Source of the DNA: Effrenium voratum
Lineage: Eukaryota; Sar; Dinophyceae; Suessiales; Symbiodiniaceae
Reading direction: 5' to 3'
Assembly (NCBI GenBank): GCA_963377175.1
Contig: CAUJNA010002780.1
Location: 318,837 to 382,836, forward strand
DNA length: 64,000 bases
The first letter of the stretch is position 1. Each line of letters opens with the position of its first letter. The translations under genes were made by a program, and so were the position numbers. Below, in pieces: positions 48,553 through 57,701 of this stretch. The notes under the pieces are model-generated. The model saw nothing but the letters and a program-made list of their open reading frames with translations, did not search any database and was not told the origin of the DNA.

Positions 48553-51500
48553 TGTTTTGCTTCTGTATTGGTTTGTTTGTTTGTTTGTTTGTTTTATTTG
48601 TTTTGTTTGTTTGTTTGGTTGTTTGTTTGTTTGTTTGTTTGTTTGTTTGTGTGTTTGCTTGGTTGTTTGTTTTGTGTTTGTTTGTTTGGTTTGTTTGTTT
48701 GGTTTGATGTTTGTTTGTTTGTTTGTTTGTTTGTTTGGTTGTTTGGTTGGTTGTTTGTTTGTTTGTTTGTTTGTTTGGTGTGTGTGTGTGTGTGTTTGTG
48801 TTTGTTTGTTTGGTTGTTTGTTTGTTTGTTTGTTTGTTTGTTTTGTTTGTTTGTTTGTTTGTTTGTTTGTTTTCTTTGTTTGCCTGCTTGCTTGTTTGTT
48901 TTCTTTGTTTGTTTGTTTGTTTGGTTGGTTGGCTGGCTGGCTGGTTGGTTGGTTGTTGTTGTTTTTGTTTGTTTGTTTGTTTTCTTTGGTTTTGTTTGTT
49001 TGTTTGTTTTGTTTGTTTGTTTGTTGCTTGTTTCATCGGTTCATTGGTTTATTGCTTCATGAACGAGCATACATCGCATTATGATTATGCTGGATTTCAC
49101 TAAAAACCCAACGATGTCCAAAGTTTGGTGGGTTGATGGTTTCATGGGTTCATGGGTTCACTGGTTGATGGGCAGATTGGATTGCAAGGGTGGGCAGAAG
49201 GGCGGTCCGCCGGTCAGACTTGGGAAGAACGCCGTTTGCTGAAAACAAGCCCCCCCGGGCTCTTCCGACAAGTAATTCGGACAAGTCCTGTTCTTGTAAC
49301 TCCATGCAGTTCAGAATCTTGCTTTGCAGCGGATAAGACTGGACTCGGTTCGGTTGGGTGGTTCCCCCAGACGCCTTCTTCACACCAATTTCTGACTTGG
49401 ATCATGTTAGTTGAAAGCTGTCGTGGTCGGAGCGATTGCTTGCAGTTGCTCGCGCATGCCCCATGGCTGATGCTGGAATTGGTTGCAGCGATCGGCCATG
49501 ACCTGTTTCATGTTTGCCCGCGTTGCTGCATTCGAACCAAGGATTGCCGACGCTTGGCACAGTGGCATCAACCAGCTTGGCATGTCGCAGACACAGAAGT
49601 GTCTTCACTCGGCTGGGCCAAAGGCCCCGTTTCATGCCAGCATTTGTTCAGCCCAGCTGCAGCACTACGAAAGATCTCCCAAAAAGAAGCCCAAGGCAGG
49701 TCAAAGGCTGCCCCGTTCGGACCATCCCGAATAGACCAGTACTACTGGAGGGGCATAGCAATGTCCACGCTGCACGTGAAGTCCAACCATTCGAGCCCTG
49801 AATTAGGCTACCATGGAATCTCCCTTTCAATGACACACCCATGTAAAGACAAATTAAGTCGATCCCAGGAAATGAGCACAGCATTCCTGGAAGGCGGCGA
49901 GGACGGACCGGCGCACAGGGATTGATGCTATTTGCGCGAGAGCGATTGAACAAGGCGATCCACTGAGCTTGGATAGTCGTTTGAGGCGCCCACAGCGTCC
50001 GGTTACTTAATCTTGTTTGCTGACGCTCATGTTACAAGTATGCTCAGGATACCTTTGGGACTCTGAACATCACACATGTTTAACCATGTCTCTCGGGGCT
50101 TCGAGCAGCAATAGTGGTATGTGGCCCTTTCAGCGCTTGTGGCACTCCTGGCAGTGGAATGTCACAAGCGAACCTGCTCGGAGGCGGTTTGCAACTTCGG
50201 GACTAGGCCTAGCGGCTTGCCACTGTGGCGTTGTCATTTGGCCAGGGGTGTGCTATTGGTCTTGGATATGTTAAATGTCTAAGTTGACTGTTTGCCCGAG
50301 CACTCGCAGAGCGCTGGAGAGGACCGAGACAGCAGCGACCCTAGAAGGCAGGTTTCCACACAGGTGGTTTCAACGTCGCCAATTTTGGAAAGATTTGGAT
50401 TGCAAGTATGCCAGCCCTGGTTGCAGAGAGGACCCCTCGGTGCTGCGTGACCAAGCGGACGAGTTCAAAGCCCGCGCTGCAGCTGCTGAGAGGGAGAAGG
50501 CGGCTGCGCTGGTGGCCCGTCCGCATTTTTGGACGCCAACTCTCTGCCCGGCAAGAGTTTGTGCTGGCTGGTTTGCAATCGCCACCCCCCACCCCACAGC
50601 TCGGACGGCGAAGTGCCGCTGCTCAGCGGACGGTTCACACAGTTTGTCCACCTGAAGCCAAGTTCGAAAGCTAAATTCAATCGAGCCGCGATGTTAATGC
50701 TGCGGAGGGTTAACAGACACCGATGGCTTTGGTTTTCCAGTGGTTCATTTGGGAGGGATCCTCATAAGTTTCCCATCGCACAGTTCTGTTTCTCACATGG
50801 AGATGTCAACTCGCATCGCGCAGGCAGGCACGTTTCAATCCGGCATGTGCCTTTTTTATAGCATCATCTCAAGTTTCATTTAGGCAGGCGTAGGGTTGGT
50901 TTATTCATTGTTGATCAGACATTTATTTGAGACATTCTGCTTGCTGTCGGTTTGTTCAAAAGGACCTGATCAATGCCCCGAAGTGCGCAGGAGCCTCGCA
51001 CAACGCCTTTTGCAGGACTCCGTCTCTTCGCACTTGACAACTCTCCATTTGCCTGACCTCATGATTTTGCACTTCTGATTTGCAGAATCTATCCCTTAGT
51101 GGGGTCAAGAGCAACAACCGGGGCAACATATGTTTTCAGAGTTGTGTCGTTGTCGTTGTTTTGTTTTGTGTGTTAGCATGTTGTTTCGTGAGGCGGAGCT
51201 GGCTAGAGCCAGGGAGCAGCTAGAGGAGCTGTCCTCCTCCAAGGAGGCCTTGGCAGATGCCGAGACGCGCGCCCCTGGGATGCGACACACGACACATGTG
51301 TGTTGTCCGTTTTGGAGGGGCCGGGTTTTGCTTAAGGGAGGCCAAAAGGAAACCTATATCGTTTGGCAGCGCCTTCCCCCTGTTTTGAGACATGTGCTAC
51401 TCTGGGCTCACCATTCGGCTACAAATTGGACGTGGCTGCCATTGAAGATGCCTATGGCTGTGCTCAGGTGAACGAGTTGTCCAAGAGCATTCGCGACATC

Positions 51501-54500
51501 GCCGAGCAGATTGGCACTCCGAAGCCTTGGCTGCGACTTTGAGACACGTTCCATGTACGGTCTTTTTGTGAGGGTGCCCTTTTCGAGCTTGTTTTCAAGG
51601 GAAGCCAAAGCGGCTAAGCGACACAAGCAAACATTGGCGGGCAGGATGGGGCAACAACCAAGGAAGGCAATGCAGTTATCATTGACGAGGGTCCCCACCC
51701 TATTGTGGACCGGCCGGTGGCCGGGGCACCAGCCGTTTACCTTCTAGTAAACTTCGGGTCAGTTTTCGTTTCCTCACTGGCAACCCATTGGAGTTTTTAG
51801 TTGCTCCCCAAGAGTGCATCCGTCCTCTGATGCAAAAGTGGCCAACCAAGACAGGCTTCGCTGCAAACGGATCGCCCTGATTGCCGCCCTCACTCCCATC
51901 CAATTTGGGGGGGGGGGTTCCCTTGCGGGTCCCTTCAAAAACGAACTAAGCGGGGATTCCCCGACAAGCACACCGGACACCGTGCAAGGAGGTGGTTTCA
52001 TCACAAGGACTCAAAGGGCCCTTCGGTTTGGATTCCTCCCAAGACACAGGAAAGGTCCTGGTTTGCCGCTGCTGGGCTCATTCTTCAAGCCTTCGGAGGA
52101 GGAGCTCATTCGCAGCTCGGCTGCGCGAGCCGCCCCGCCTTTTCTGGACCGGAGTGCAAATCAAGGGGGCCAAGTTGAGCTTGTTTGTCGTTTCTGTGTT
52201 TTATGTTCTTTCTTTTGGAGCCTCATATTGTTTGAGCTCCAAGGAGACATCCAGGCAGAGATCAAGAAGCTGAAGTCCTGAGTGAGATGCGATCGATTCA
52301 TGCATTGAATCAATTGTTTAGATACTTTTTATATATGGTACAGCTGAGACGGCTAGGCGCGCTGCCACAAAGACTGCAGCCGAAAAGAATGCGCACCATG
52401 CTACGTTTGCAGCACCCGGGTTGGAATCAAGCCAGTTGGAAGATGGGAAATATGTTCAACATGTTGAGTGCCTTTCGGGCTATTGTAAGGGACTTTCATT
52501 TGTCCATCTTGAACCGTTCCAATTGGAGCCAAGAGAAAGAGAGAGGGAGAGAGATTGCTCAGAGCTTAGATCTTGACTTGGGAATGACTCATGCAAGTCA
52601 GAGTTGCCTGTAAGTGACAATGTGCCCCTTTTGGGGTGGTTCAAAAGGGAACCCTTGAAAAGGAAGCCAGCCATTTCGGGGAATATTCAATAAAGTTGGC
52701 AACCGACGCAGTTCCTGTCAAACCATGTCCAAAGATGTGCTCGCGTGTGGCACAGGCCTCCTGGCATGCCTCCCATGCCACCGCATGGCATGCCTCCAGG
52801 CGAGGCTTACGTTTCCGACCAAGCTGCCCGTTGCCTGTGCCACATGAGCCATGATTTAGCCAATGTCAGGGGTGAAGGGCAACCTGATAGCCTGGACACT
52901 CACCGACTCTCGTGCTTTGCCATGGGATGGCGATGGGTTAGAGGTTTGGGGCCCAAGTTGGTGTCAGGGGTCCTTTAAGCATGATAAGGCGAACGAAAGT
53001 CTTTCTTCCCTGCTTGCAACACGTGTGGCTGAAGGCCGCAAAGACTTGGCCAAACCGTGGGATTCTCGCCAGGTCACGGCCACATGCCGCCCTTTCCACC
53101 GTGGCCGTGGCATGTTCTTATGATATCAGAGAGTCTTGGAATGTGACTTGGCAAATGCCGAAATGGGCGGTTCGCAGAACTGGAACATGTTTGAGATTTC
53201 AGCGGCAAGGGTAAACCACCGCCTCCTTCAACGTGTGCTTTGCCCGCAGCTTCTGCTCGCTTTGGACAGGAACGGAGTGCCCCCGCATGGTATGCCGCAT
53301 GCACCACCAGAGCCCCGCACCTAGCGCTAAAAGAGATGATCAAAAGGGTATGAGTTTCTTCCATTTTGCCTTCAGGGCGATGCAATGGCTCCTGAAAGAT
53401 GCTTGGAGGTTTCCCTTGAGGTATTCTCGGGTTGCACATTTGCTCTGTGGGCGTCCCTTGCTCGTTCCGAAGGGCTCTTGCCTTTAGAGTGCTTCCATAG
53501 TGACAGGCTCTTCAGATCGCACTCGCAAGGCCTGGACACTCTGAAAAAAAGAAAGGCGCGTGGAGCCAGAGTGCAATGCCATGTAGATGCGGGCCAAATT
53601 GAGGCTACTGAATATTTGGACTAGCAGGTCAGTTGAGGCCAAACTCCCCGGAACAGGATGTTTCGTTTTTGTGGGACTTGGCCTGTGGCTAGGATGGTGA
53701 GGGTTCGAGTCATTTCGGCTTATGGCAGATTGCAGATGCAAGTGATGCAAGCTTGCAGGCAAAAAGAAGGACCGCTCCAAGTCGAGTGGGTCTTCTAGCC
53801 CTCAGAAAGGCCGGCTCTGATGGCTCATGGTATTGGCTATTAGAGGGGCGCCTGGAACACGGAACCCTGGCATTTATCCACAGGGCAGCTGCGTTTCACT
53901 GATTATATTGCTGCTTGTAGTGCCGGGGAAAGACGTGTAATTATGCGGTTTTGGACATGACTGTGTCGCTAGTGATCCTTAGAGAGCTTTCAGTGCGCGG
54001 GTCGAGTCCGCTTTCGGCTGATGGCAGGAAAGAAGCGGAAGAAAGAGAAAGCACACGAGTCCTCGATGGGATTTCCTCCCATGCCGCACCATCCTGGCCA
54101 CATGCCTCCTCCGGAGCGACGCTATGAGATACCGTCAGCTATGGTCAAGACCTGGTTCTATGTGCCCTGGTCGAGAGCACCTTTTTCCTTGGGGTTGGCA
54201 GGGATGGTGATGGACCCTGAGGACGCAATTTAGACCATGATGAGGATCCCTATTAAGGGAACCATGACCGTATGCCACATGGAGTCTTGCGAAGAGACCG
54301 AAGATATGCGAAGACCACAAGATTGCTGATAAACCCTCGAGTAAGATCTTCTAAACAACCATTATAATATTTGTTGTCATCGCAAGCAGTCTTGATTACA
54401 AGCAACTCAAGGCGAGTTGCCGAATGGCCGTGTATTTGTTTTTTCCTGCACAATGTGAATGAATATTGACCATGGCTCAAGTCCGGAAATGTGGTCTCGC

Positions 54501-55354
54501 AGGAGTTCATGCCTCCTCCGGAGCACTTCATGCCAGCAACCAGCTCAGCTTTGCCTGAGAATTGGCCTGTGCACATTAGCCTTGGCATGCGTCACTCATA
54601 CTTCCGCTGTTCGTCAGGGTTTCCCTGGGCCCATGTCCGATGAGCCCATTGATGCTTGGCGGCAGTTGGCAGACAATCAACCTCTCTTGATCAACATAAT
54701 GTGGCTTGCTTGCGCAGCTTCCATCTAGGTCGGTGTCCTTTGGGCGTTTTAGTGGCACTGAGACGGGCTTGCGCTTCAGAGCCAGGATTGGGACGACCTC
54801 TAGCTGAAGTTCCAGGATGCTGCCCTGAGTCCTCTCAACTCGGATGCGGCTGGCCGCAGGCCAAGCCAGGCATGAAGATAGGTGAGCGCTGTCAACGCAC
54901 GCACATCATGATGCAATAGATGTACACGGAGAGAGAGAGACAGATACATAGACATACTATGCTATGCGCAAATGTAACATGCCACTGCTTGCCAGTGGAA
55001 AGATGAGTTGCTAGTTGCGTGCCTATGCTTTGCATCTCACCTGTGTAAAGCAGCTATTTGGCGGCTTAGCAAGATGAAGGACTCGGGCAAAAGGCTCTTC
55101 CAGCCTGTCCGAGCTTGGAAGTTGCTTATGAACAGTGCACGGCTGAAAGCTCGTGCCAATGATTCCAACGCCCTTCTCTGGGAGTCAAAGAGCAATGCAG
55201 CCATGCCTTGCTTTTGCGCAATGCTGACCTCCCCCCAATCGCAAATCATAGGTCCTATTCGTAGCAAAGAACCACCTGCTGAGTTGACATCATCGGATCT
55301 TATGGGTGCCAGATCGCCCGAGAAACCACGTCTTGATGGACAAACTTCTGCACG
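38659..55354 (+). CDS. Gene D: Ala/Pro/Lys-repeat, coiled-coil and Met/Pro-rich protein, about 32 exons
   Basis: Three protein regions follow in order. (1) 38659-42702: eleven small exons rich in Ala, Pro, Lys and Glu, reading like PKSAPAAVPKPEAKK. (2) 42883-52392: coiled-coil and helical exons (LREQLEKPLGPEERARLF, MKKKLEETEALRREEAS, LKAVQAESEDSAKMRETL, ELARAREQLEELSSSKE, DIQAEIKKLKS). (3) 52756-55354: a Met/Pro-rich tail (PPGMPPMPPHGMPP, GHGHMPPFPPWPW, MGFPPMPHHPGHMPPPER) with basic KKKDRSKSSGSSS and GKKRKKEKAHE pieces. Most junctions agree in phase, which argues for one gene. I do not recognise the family. The composition suggests a scaffolding or RNA/chromatin-associated protein with an intrinsically disordered linker and tail; that is inference. 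Start and stop codons were not found. Donors are mostly GC, with fewer GT and perhaps one or two GA. Confidence 0.7.
39651..40722 (+). CDS. Gene D long-form repeat exons R1-R4 (39651-39725, 40003-40080, 40344-40421, 40645-40722)
   Basis: Four paralogous exons of 75-78 bp encode variants of EAAAPPxAEAKPKSAPAAVP then KPEAKK. All end AAG|GC in phase 0, so they can be added or lost without a frameshift. R1 has lost the usual GCAG acceptor (GCAT) and seems to use the next AG, dropping one Glu codon. R4 begins with Gln in place of Glu and has Ala to Thr changes. Introns between R1, R2 and R3 are recognisably related to one another, with words such as AGTGTTGATGTCTTAGTGTTG, so these are older tandem duplicates. 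Confidence 0.75.
40723..42318 (+). repeat. Tandem 388-392 bp exon-plus-intron units, four near-identical copies
   Basis: The junction word GTGTTGAAGTGGATGCAATT recurs with starts near 40728, 41117, 41509, 41897 and 42285, giving periods of 389, 392, 388 and 388 bp. Introns 40723-41048, 41112-41440, 41504-41828 and 41892-42216 differ by only a few substitutions and a 2-3 bp indel (for example CACCATATG versus CACCATAATATG). The last copy diverges at about 42319. The unit boundary lies inside the exon series, so each copy brings one exon. Confidence 0.95.
41049..42279 (+). CDS. Gene D short-form repeat exons S1-S4 (41049-41111, 41441-41503, 41829-41891, 42217-42279)
   Basis: Each exon is 63 bp, exactly 21 codons, and encodes EAPPAEKPKSAPAAPTPEAK plus a final K, between AG|GAG and AAG|GC. 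Phase is 0 at both ends. The four exons are identical by eye, so the mature protein should carry four identical linker repeats in a row. Because introns are conserved as well as exons, the cause is recent unequal duplication rather than selection on the peptide alone. Confidence 0.8.
42646..42702 (+). CDS. Gene D last A/P/K-type exon
   Basis: APPPSPAPTSPAPKPEGKE, 19 codons, between AG|GCA and GAG|GC. The acceptor context ACAAAAGCTTTGGAG resembles ACGAAAGCTTTCCAG of the S units, so this is a diverged member of the same exon family. Confidence 0.6.
42883..43069 (+). CDS. Gene D coiled-coil exon (62 codons)
   Basis: The longest confident exon in the window: AG|GAG to ATT G|GTATGT. It contains EELREQLEKPLGPEERARLF, CSRQIFGLPRQQTENADM and KKKLEETEALRREEASAGER. 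Charged residues and leucine spacing indicate two helical segments, the second likely a coiled coil. It joins in phase 1 to MFWKARKQMEMEAAKRAADT at 45657. Confidence 0.75.
43120..44215. repeat. Array of successive hairpins (inverted repeats) in a gene D intron
   Basis: About ten neighbouring short inverted repeats. Clear pairs include CATGGGGAAAG/CTTTCCCATG (43157/43191), CACTCGC...CATCACCG/CGGTGATGG...GCGAGTG (43237/43282), CAATCCC/GGGATTG (43314/43342), ACTCACCC/GGGTGAGT (43427/43458), GATGGATG/CATCCATC (43590/43623), GTTCACT/AGTGAAC (43651/43680), AAGGAAC/GTTCCTT (43743/43771), CCATCTCCCGTC/GACGGGAGATGG (43787/43821), and CCTGTCCACT/AGTGGACAGG enclosing TCACCAGC/GCTGGTGA (43838/43890). Loops are about 18-25 bases, often A/T-rich with TAAT. 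Nothing like it occurs elsewhere in the window. Confidence 0.8.
43561..44160 (-). CDS. Antisense open frame of 199 codons over the hairpin array
   Basis: An uninterrupted ATG-to-stop frame on the minus strand. The amino-acid make-up is not low-complexity (for example LSLVAWLVNKEDKGKGWMG). It lies opposite to all other genes and coincides with the hairpin array. A frame this long can arise by chance in 64 kb. I do not recognise it; probably not a gene, but worth a search. Confidence 0.15.
   Translation of the reverse strand: MKGDEERMGPSGLSRYSREMRGRIRDVRELTLTPFIHGYFGEVGKREVRLFVPASSILRQERSFKGSLSLTSPSYHSALGCNGRKRVTCPLTSQLIIVDLLVNEEWTGVPISRLLVNNYLVTGDGVREGTVGRNPTLVPCPHLRLFEDFSRRCLPFLRFTRLSLVAWLVNKEDKGKGWMGIEETVPFIIHHYQSFNPSQ
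44580..45420. repeat. Cluster of TCGCGA-containing palindromic words
   Basis: TTCGCGAA-type palindromes and close variants occur at 44583, 44604, 44780, 44795 (partial), 44994, 45005, 45026 and 45409, and once more at about 46294. Two related modules are visible: CGCGAAAGAAACTTATTTTTTCGCGAAG-like at 44585 and CGCGAAATAAACTTTTTTCTCGCGAAG-like at 45007. Confidence 0.75.
45657..46456 (+). CDS. Gene D exons 45657-45727, 46194-46289 and 46425-about 46456
   Basis: The first reads MFWKARKQMEMEAAKRAADT then SAK, in phase with the preceding coiled-coil exon, ending AAA|GT. The second (32 codons) reads RRAKLSMVLWDIGIFEDYQH then NMTTLNNGAKSK, ending AAA|GTACGC. The third begins LAVFYETFED with an uncertain end. 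The basic/aromatic composition differs from the flanking coiled coils and may form a small folded domain of unknown type. Exons 1 and 2 are well bordered, the third is tentative. Confidence 0.65.
45797..46140. repeat. GGT/GCT-rich triplet region
   Basis: Imperfect (GGT)n mixed with GCT, TGCTGG and GGC, in the intron before the exon at 46194. Gly/Val/Trp-rich and His/Pro-rich open frames are low-complexity artefacts. Confidence 0.9.
46602..47432 (+). other. Gene D intron, no recognised feature
   Basis: No exon or repeat recognised. A possible small exon near 46500-46560 is too uncertain to call. Confidence 0.5.
47433..48476 (+). CDS. Gene D coiled-coil exons 47433-47502, 47684-47745 and 48398-48476
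   Basis: They read DAVQLRELKESLQASQDK then CVGLS, then REKEKQIFQLQVEKEKAGVQ, then MENSLKAVQAESEDSAKM followed by RETLKKCL. The split Arg codon between the first two is exact (C|GTGAGT then AG|GT). The third joins in phase 0. Heptad-like leucines and many Glu/Lys/Gln residues make this a strong coiled-coil prediction. Donors are GT, GT and GC. Confidence 0.75.
48490..49040. repeat. TTTG tetranucleotide array
   Basis: About 550 bp of imperfect TTTG units with CTTG, GGTT and GTGT interruptions. It starts 14 bp after the exon ending at 48476. Confidence 0.95.
49919..50511 (+). CDS. Gene D exons 49919-49985 and 50427-50511
   Basis: The first completes Gly and reads IDAICARAIEQGDPLSLDSR then L, ending AG|GC. 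The second completes Arg and reads EDPSVLRDQADEFKARAAAA then EREKAAAL, ending CTG|GT. Both phase joins are exact. The second is clearly alpha-helical with an Ala/Glu/Arg-rich pattern. Confidence 0.7.
51193..52392 (+). CDS. Gene D exons 51193-51246, 51468-51513, 52244-52279 and 52344-52392
   Basis: In order: AELARAREQLEELSSSKE, VNELSKSIRDIAEQI, DIQAEIKKLKS and ETARRAATKTAAEKN. The first three join exactly in phase. After LKS the frame meets TGA at 52279-52281. If this is a stop, the protein ends there. If the donor is T|GA, the next exon continues in phase as S-ETARRAATK and on into the Met/Pro-rich tail. The phase match favours the second reading, but this is the weakest joint in gene D. Confidence 0.65.
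52756..53316 (+). CDS. Gene D Met/Pro-rich exons 52756-52799, 53073-53109 and 53270-53316
   Basis: They encode PPGMPPMPPHGMPP, GHGHMPPFPPWPW and NGVPPHGMPHAPPEP. Splitting Gly, Trp and Arg codons across G|GC, TG|GC and C|GC donors gives perfect phase at each join, so three successive GC donors are inferred. PPGMPP-type repeats also occur in spliceosomal proteins (for example U1C) and other disordered RNA-binding tails; homology is not implied. Confidence 0.7.
53759..54881 (+). CDS. Gene D exons 53759-53809, 54028-about 54125, 54503-54568, 54618-about 54662 and 54860-54881
   Basis: These read KKKDRSKSSGSSSPQK; GKKRKKEKAHESSMGF then PPMPHHPGHMPPPER; EFMPPPEHFMPATSSALPE; GFPGPMSDEPIDAW; and AKPGMKI. 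The first join splits Gly exactly. The exon at 54028 ends either C|GC (54120) or, to fit the next exon in phase 0, TAT|GA (54125). The basic Lys-rich stretches look like nuclear-localisation or RNA-contact patches; that is inference. Confidence 0.6.
55270..55354 (+). CDS. Gene D exon PPAELTSSDLMGARSPEKPR
   Basis: After AG at 55268-55269 two bases complete a Glu codon from the exon ending at 54881. The frame then runs to GCA CG|GTCAAT. Disordered, Ser/Pro/charged composition. This is the last exon that can be tied to gene D by phase. Confidence 0.5.
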
Positions 55355-55380
55355 GTCAATCTCTACAACAAATCAGGCTG

Positions 55381-55560
55381 ACACGCACACACACACAAAC
55401 ACAAACACAAACACAAACACAACACAAACACAAACACAAACACAAGCACAAACACAAACACACGCACGCACACACACACACACACACACCCACACCCACA
55501 CCCACACCCACACACACACACACCTACACACACACCTACACACCTACACACACACACACG
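55381..55560. repeat. ACACAA/AC/CACACC microsatellite
   Basis: ACACAA units shift to AC and CACACC units, just downstream of the exon ending at 55354. Confidence 0.95.
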
Positions 55561-55651
55561 ACATTGAGTACGTTATATGAGGGCCATCCTAAAACCCCAG
55601 TCTTCGGTTTTAATTCACGCTGAACGGGGAGAAGCAAACGTTGTCAAAAGC

Positions 55652-56295
55652 TGTGCGCGCGCAAGGAGCGCGCAAGTGCGGCCCAAGGGACGCGCAAGGT
55701 TACAGTTTTGAAGGGTTTCATGTACTGATGTTGCCCAGCGTCATGAAAGGAAGTGATATCTTCTTGCTGTACTTGTGCTTTTCGAATGTTGCTTGGGTCA
55801 CGTGTAGGTCACAAGCTTGTTTGCAAAGGTGCGGCTTTTTCTTCTGTCAGACGCCAAACGAAGCCAAAGCTTCTGCGCGGTCATGACTTCAACAATCAGC
55901 AACTGACACGACAAAATCCGCGCAAGCCGCGCACAAGTTGCGCGCAAGCACGAGAAGCCCCAGCAAGACATCACATCTAGCCACGCTGTCTCGGATCTCC
56001 TTAGCGGCGCGGTTCAAGTAATGGATAGGTAGCCGCGACACGCACTTCCTTCTTCCAGGCTGTGTCCAAGCTGTGTGGCAGAGCCTGCTGTCCTTGCTGT
56101 CGGGTCAAGAGTATGTTGCGACCTCAGCGGGAAGAATCTCTGTGGGTTGCTGTGTGAACGACAAACACACTGCTCAGAAAAGCTTGCGCGCAATCCACAC
56201 GAAAACTCCGCACACCGAGGTCAACGAAAAAGAGTTTCTGCGCCACTGTGCGCGCGCAAGTCCGCGCAAGTGCCGCACAAGTGCGGCCCAAGGGC
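55652..56295. repeat. GCGCAAG-word cluster with two matching blocks
   Basis: The block GCGCGCGCAAGGAGCGCGCA then AGTGCGGCCCAAGGG lies at about 55656-55691. A related block, GCGCGCGCAAGTCCGCGCAA then AAGTGCGGCCCAAGGGCC, lies at about 56249-56297. Between them (55915-55960) are CCGCGCAAGCCGCGCACAAG and GCGCGCAAGC. The words are spaced 8-15 bases apart. Confidence 0.75.
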
Positions 56296-56299
56296 CCAA

Positions 56300-57590
56300 T
56301 CCCGGGCAAAGGAATATAGGACAACCCCCATATATATATAATATCATTTTGGCCTTTGCAAGTTGGTAGAGTTTATCTATGCCACGCTTGGCGTAGACCC
56401 ATTGCCCTTGCGACCTGCGTGGCTGTTGCATATCAGCCTCGTCCAAGCCCATTGGCCATTGGCCCCCGGCCTCAAGGCGTGGGACGGGGCTGATTTGTGA
56501 GGTGGCACTGTCGGATCTTCTTAGAGTGGACGGCGCTGGTCCCGAAAGACCTTCACTTTCGTTTCGTGCGGCTTCCCAACAAGTATGGCCTCGAACGCAG
56601 TAATAAGACTCCTTCATCAACATAATACGGATATCTGTGGATGCAACAATGAATAACAATGACGCATGACACCATGACCATTCCCAGTCTTTTGACCATG
56701 GCTGCTTCCTGGTGGTTTGCGCAGCACTGGGAGCTGGGATCTAAATCACTAGAGCCATCATGTTGATTCCGGCCCGCAAGAAGAAAAGGCAACGGGGATT
56801 GATGGAAATGACCTCTAGAAAGACGTGACCAGCCACCTCAACGGATATGTAAGAGACAACCATATATTTGTTGCGTCGCAGGCTGCGCTGCGCGCCATGG
56901 CGACAGCAGGGTGCTCGGAGTCCTTTGGGAGATTTTCGTGGGGCAGAGGCAACAACTTGCGTTTTGAAGCATCTTCCTGGGTTGACCCCCCCCCGAAATC
57001 ATCTTCGAATGCTCGTACTTTCGCAAAATCCCTTGGCTCACGTATGGGCAGACCGGGAGACCCAACTTCAACATGAGAGCAGCAAGGGTAACCCACAATT
57101 GCCAGGGTGATACCTAGAACCGTTAGTTGGGCCTTCGAGCTGGCGTATCAGAGCTTCATGGTCTGAGAAGTCTACGGAAATTATTGAGGCTCTACTCTCA
57201 CCTGTGAAAGTCGCTGCGTTTGGTTTTGGCAGCATGTTTTTCGTGTAATACGCACACGAAACGCATCCGGTAGGGTCTTTGCAACTCCGTGTGCCAGTGG
57301 CGTTTGGTTTAGCATGTTTTCAAGAGACAATTGCTGCGTGATATTGAGGTCTTTTTTGTAGAGAAATACATGCTGAACGTGGTCCCCTGAGATGGTTTCA
57401 TTGATCAAGTTGAGGTCTTTTGGGTAGGCCGAACGCACTGGCGCACATGGAAAACACCTTCCCTCGATCGCGGTTTGTGTTGGTGATGTTGAGGCATTTT
57501 GGGTGGCCAATCGCATTGGCACACGCCTGAAAAAAACACTTACTGGGTCCTTGTGGTTACACGCCCCGCAAGCCATGATCTCGCGCCGCA
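56300..57590 (+). other. No recognised coding sequence
   Basis: No exon or long repeat was recognised here. The end of this stretch (57480-57540) already contains words of the following repeat block, such as CCAATCGCATTGGCACACGC. Confidence 0.5.
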
Positions 57591-57701
57591 AGCAGTGTGC
57601 CAGTGGGGAAAGCTATTTAGGGTCATGATCATGCTGTCTTTTATGATGTGTGGCATGAAGCCATTTTGAATCAAATCGCATGGGTGCACTCGATTCACTT
57701 A

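Noticed and set aside
57659..57675. GCCATTTTGAATCAAA resembling the dinoflagellate spliced leader (CCATTTTGGCTCAAG)
   Set aside because: It differs at key positions and lacks the full 22-base leader, so it is not counted as a relic leader or SL RNA gene.
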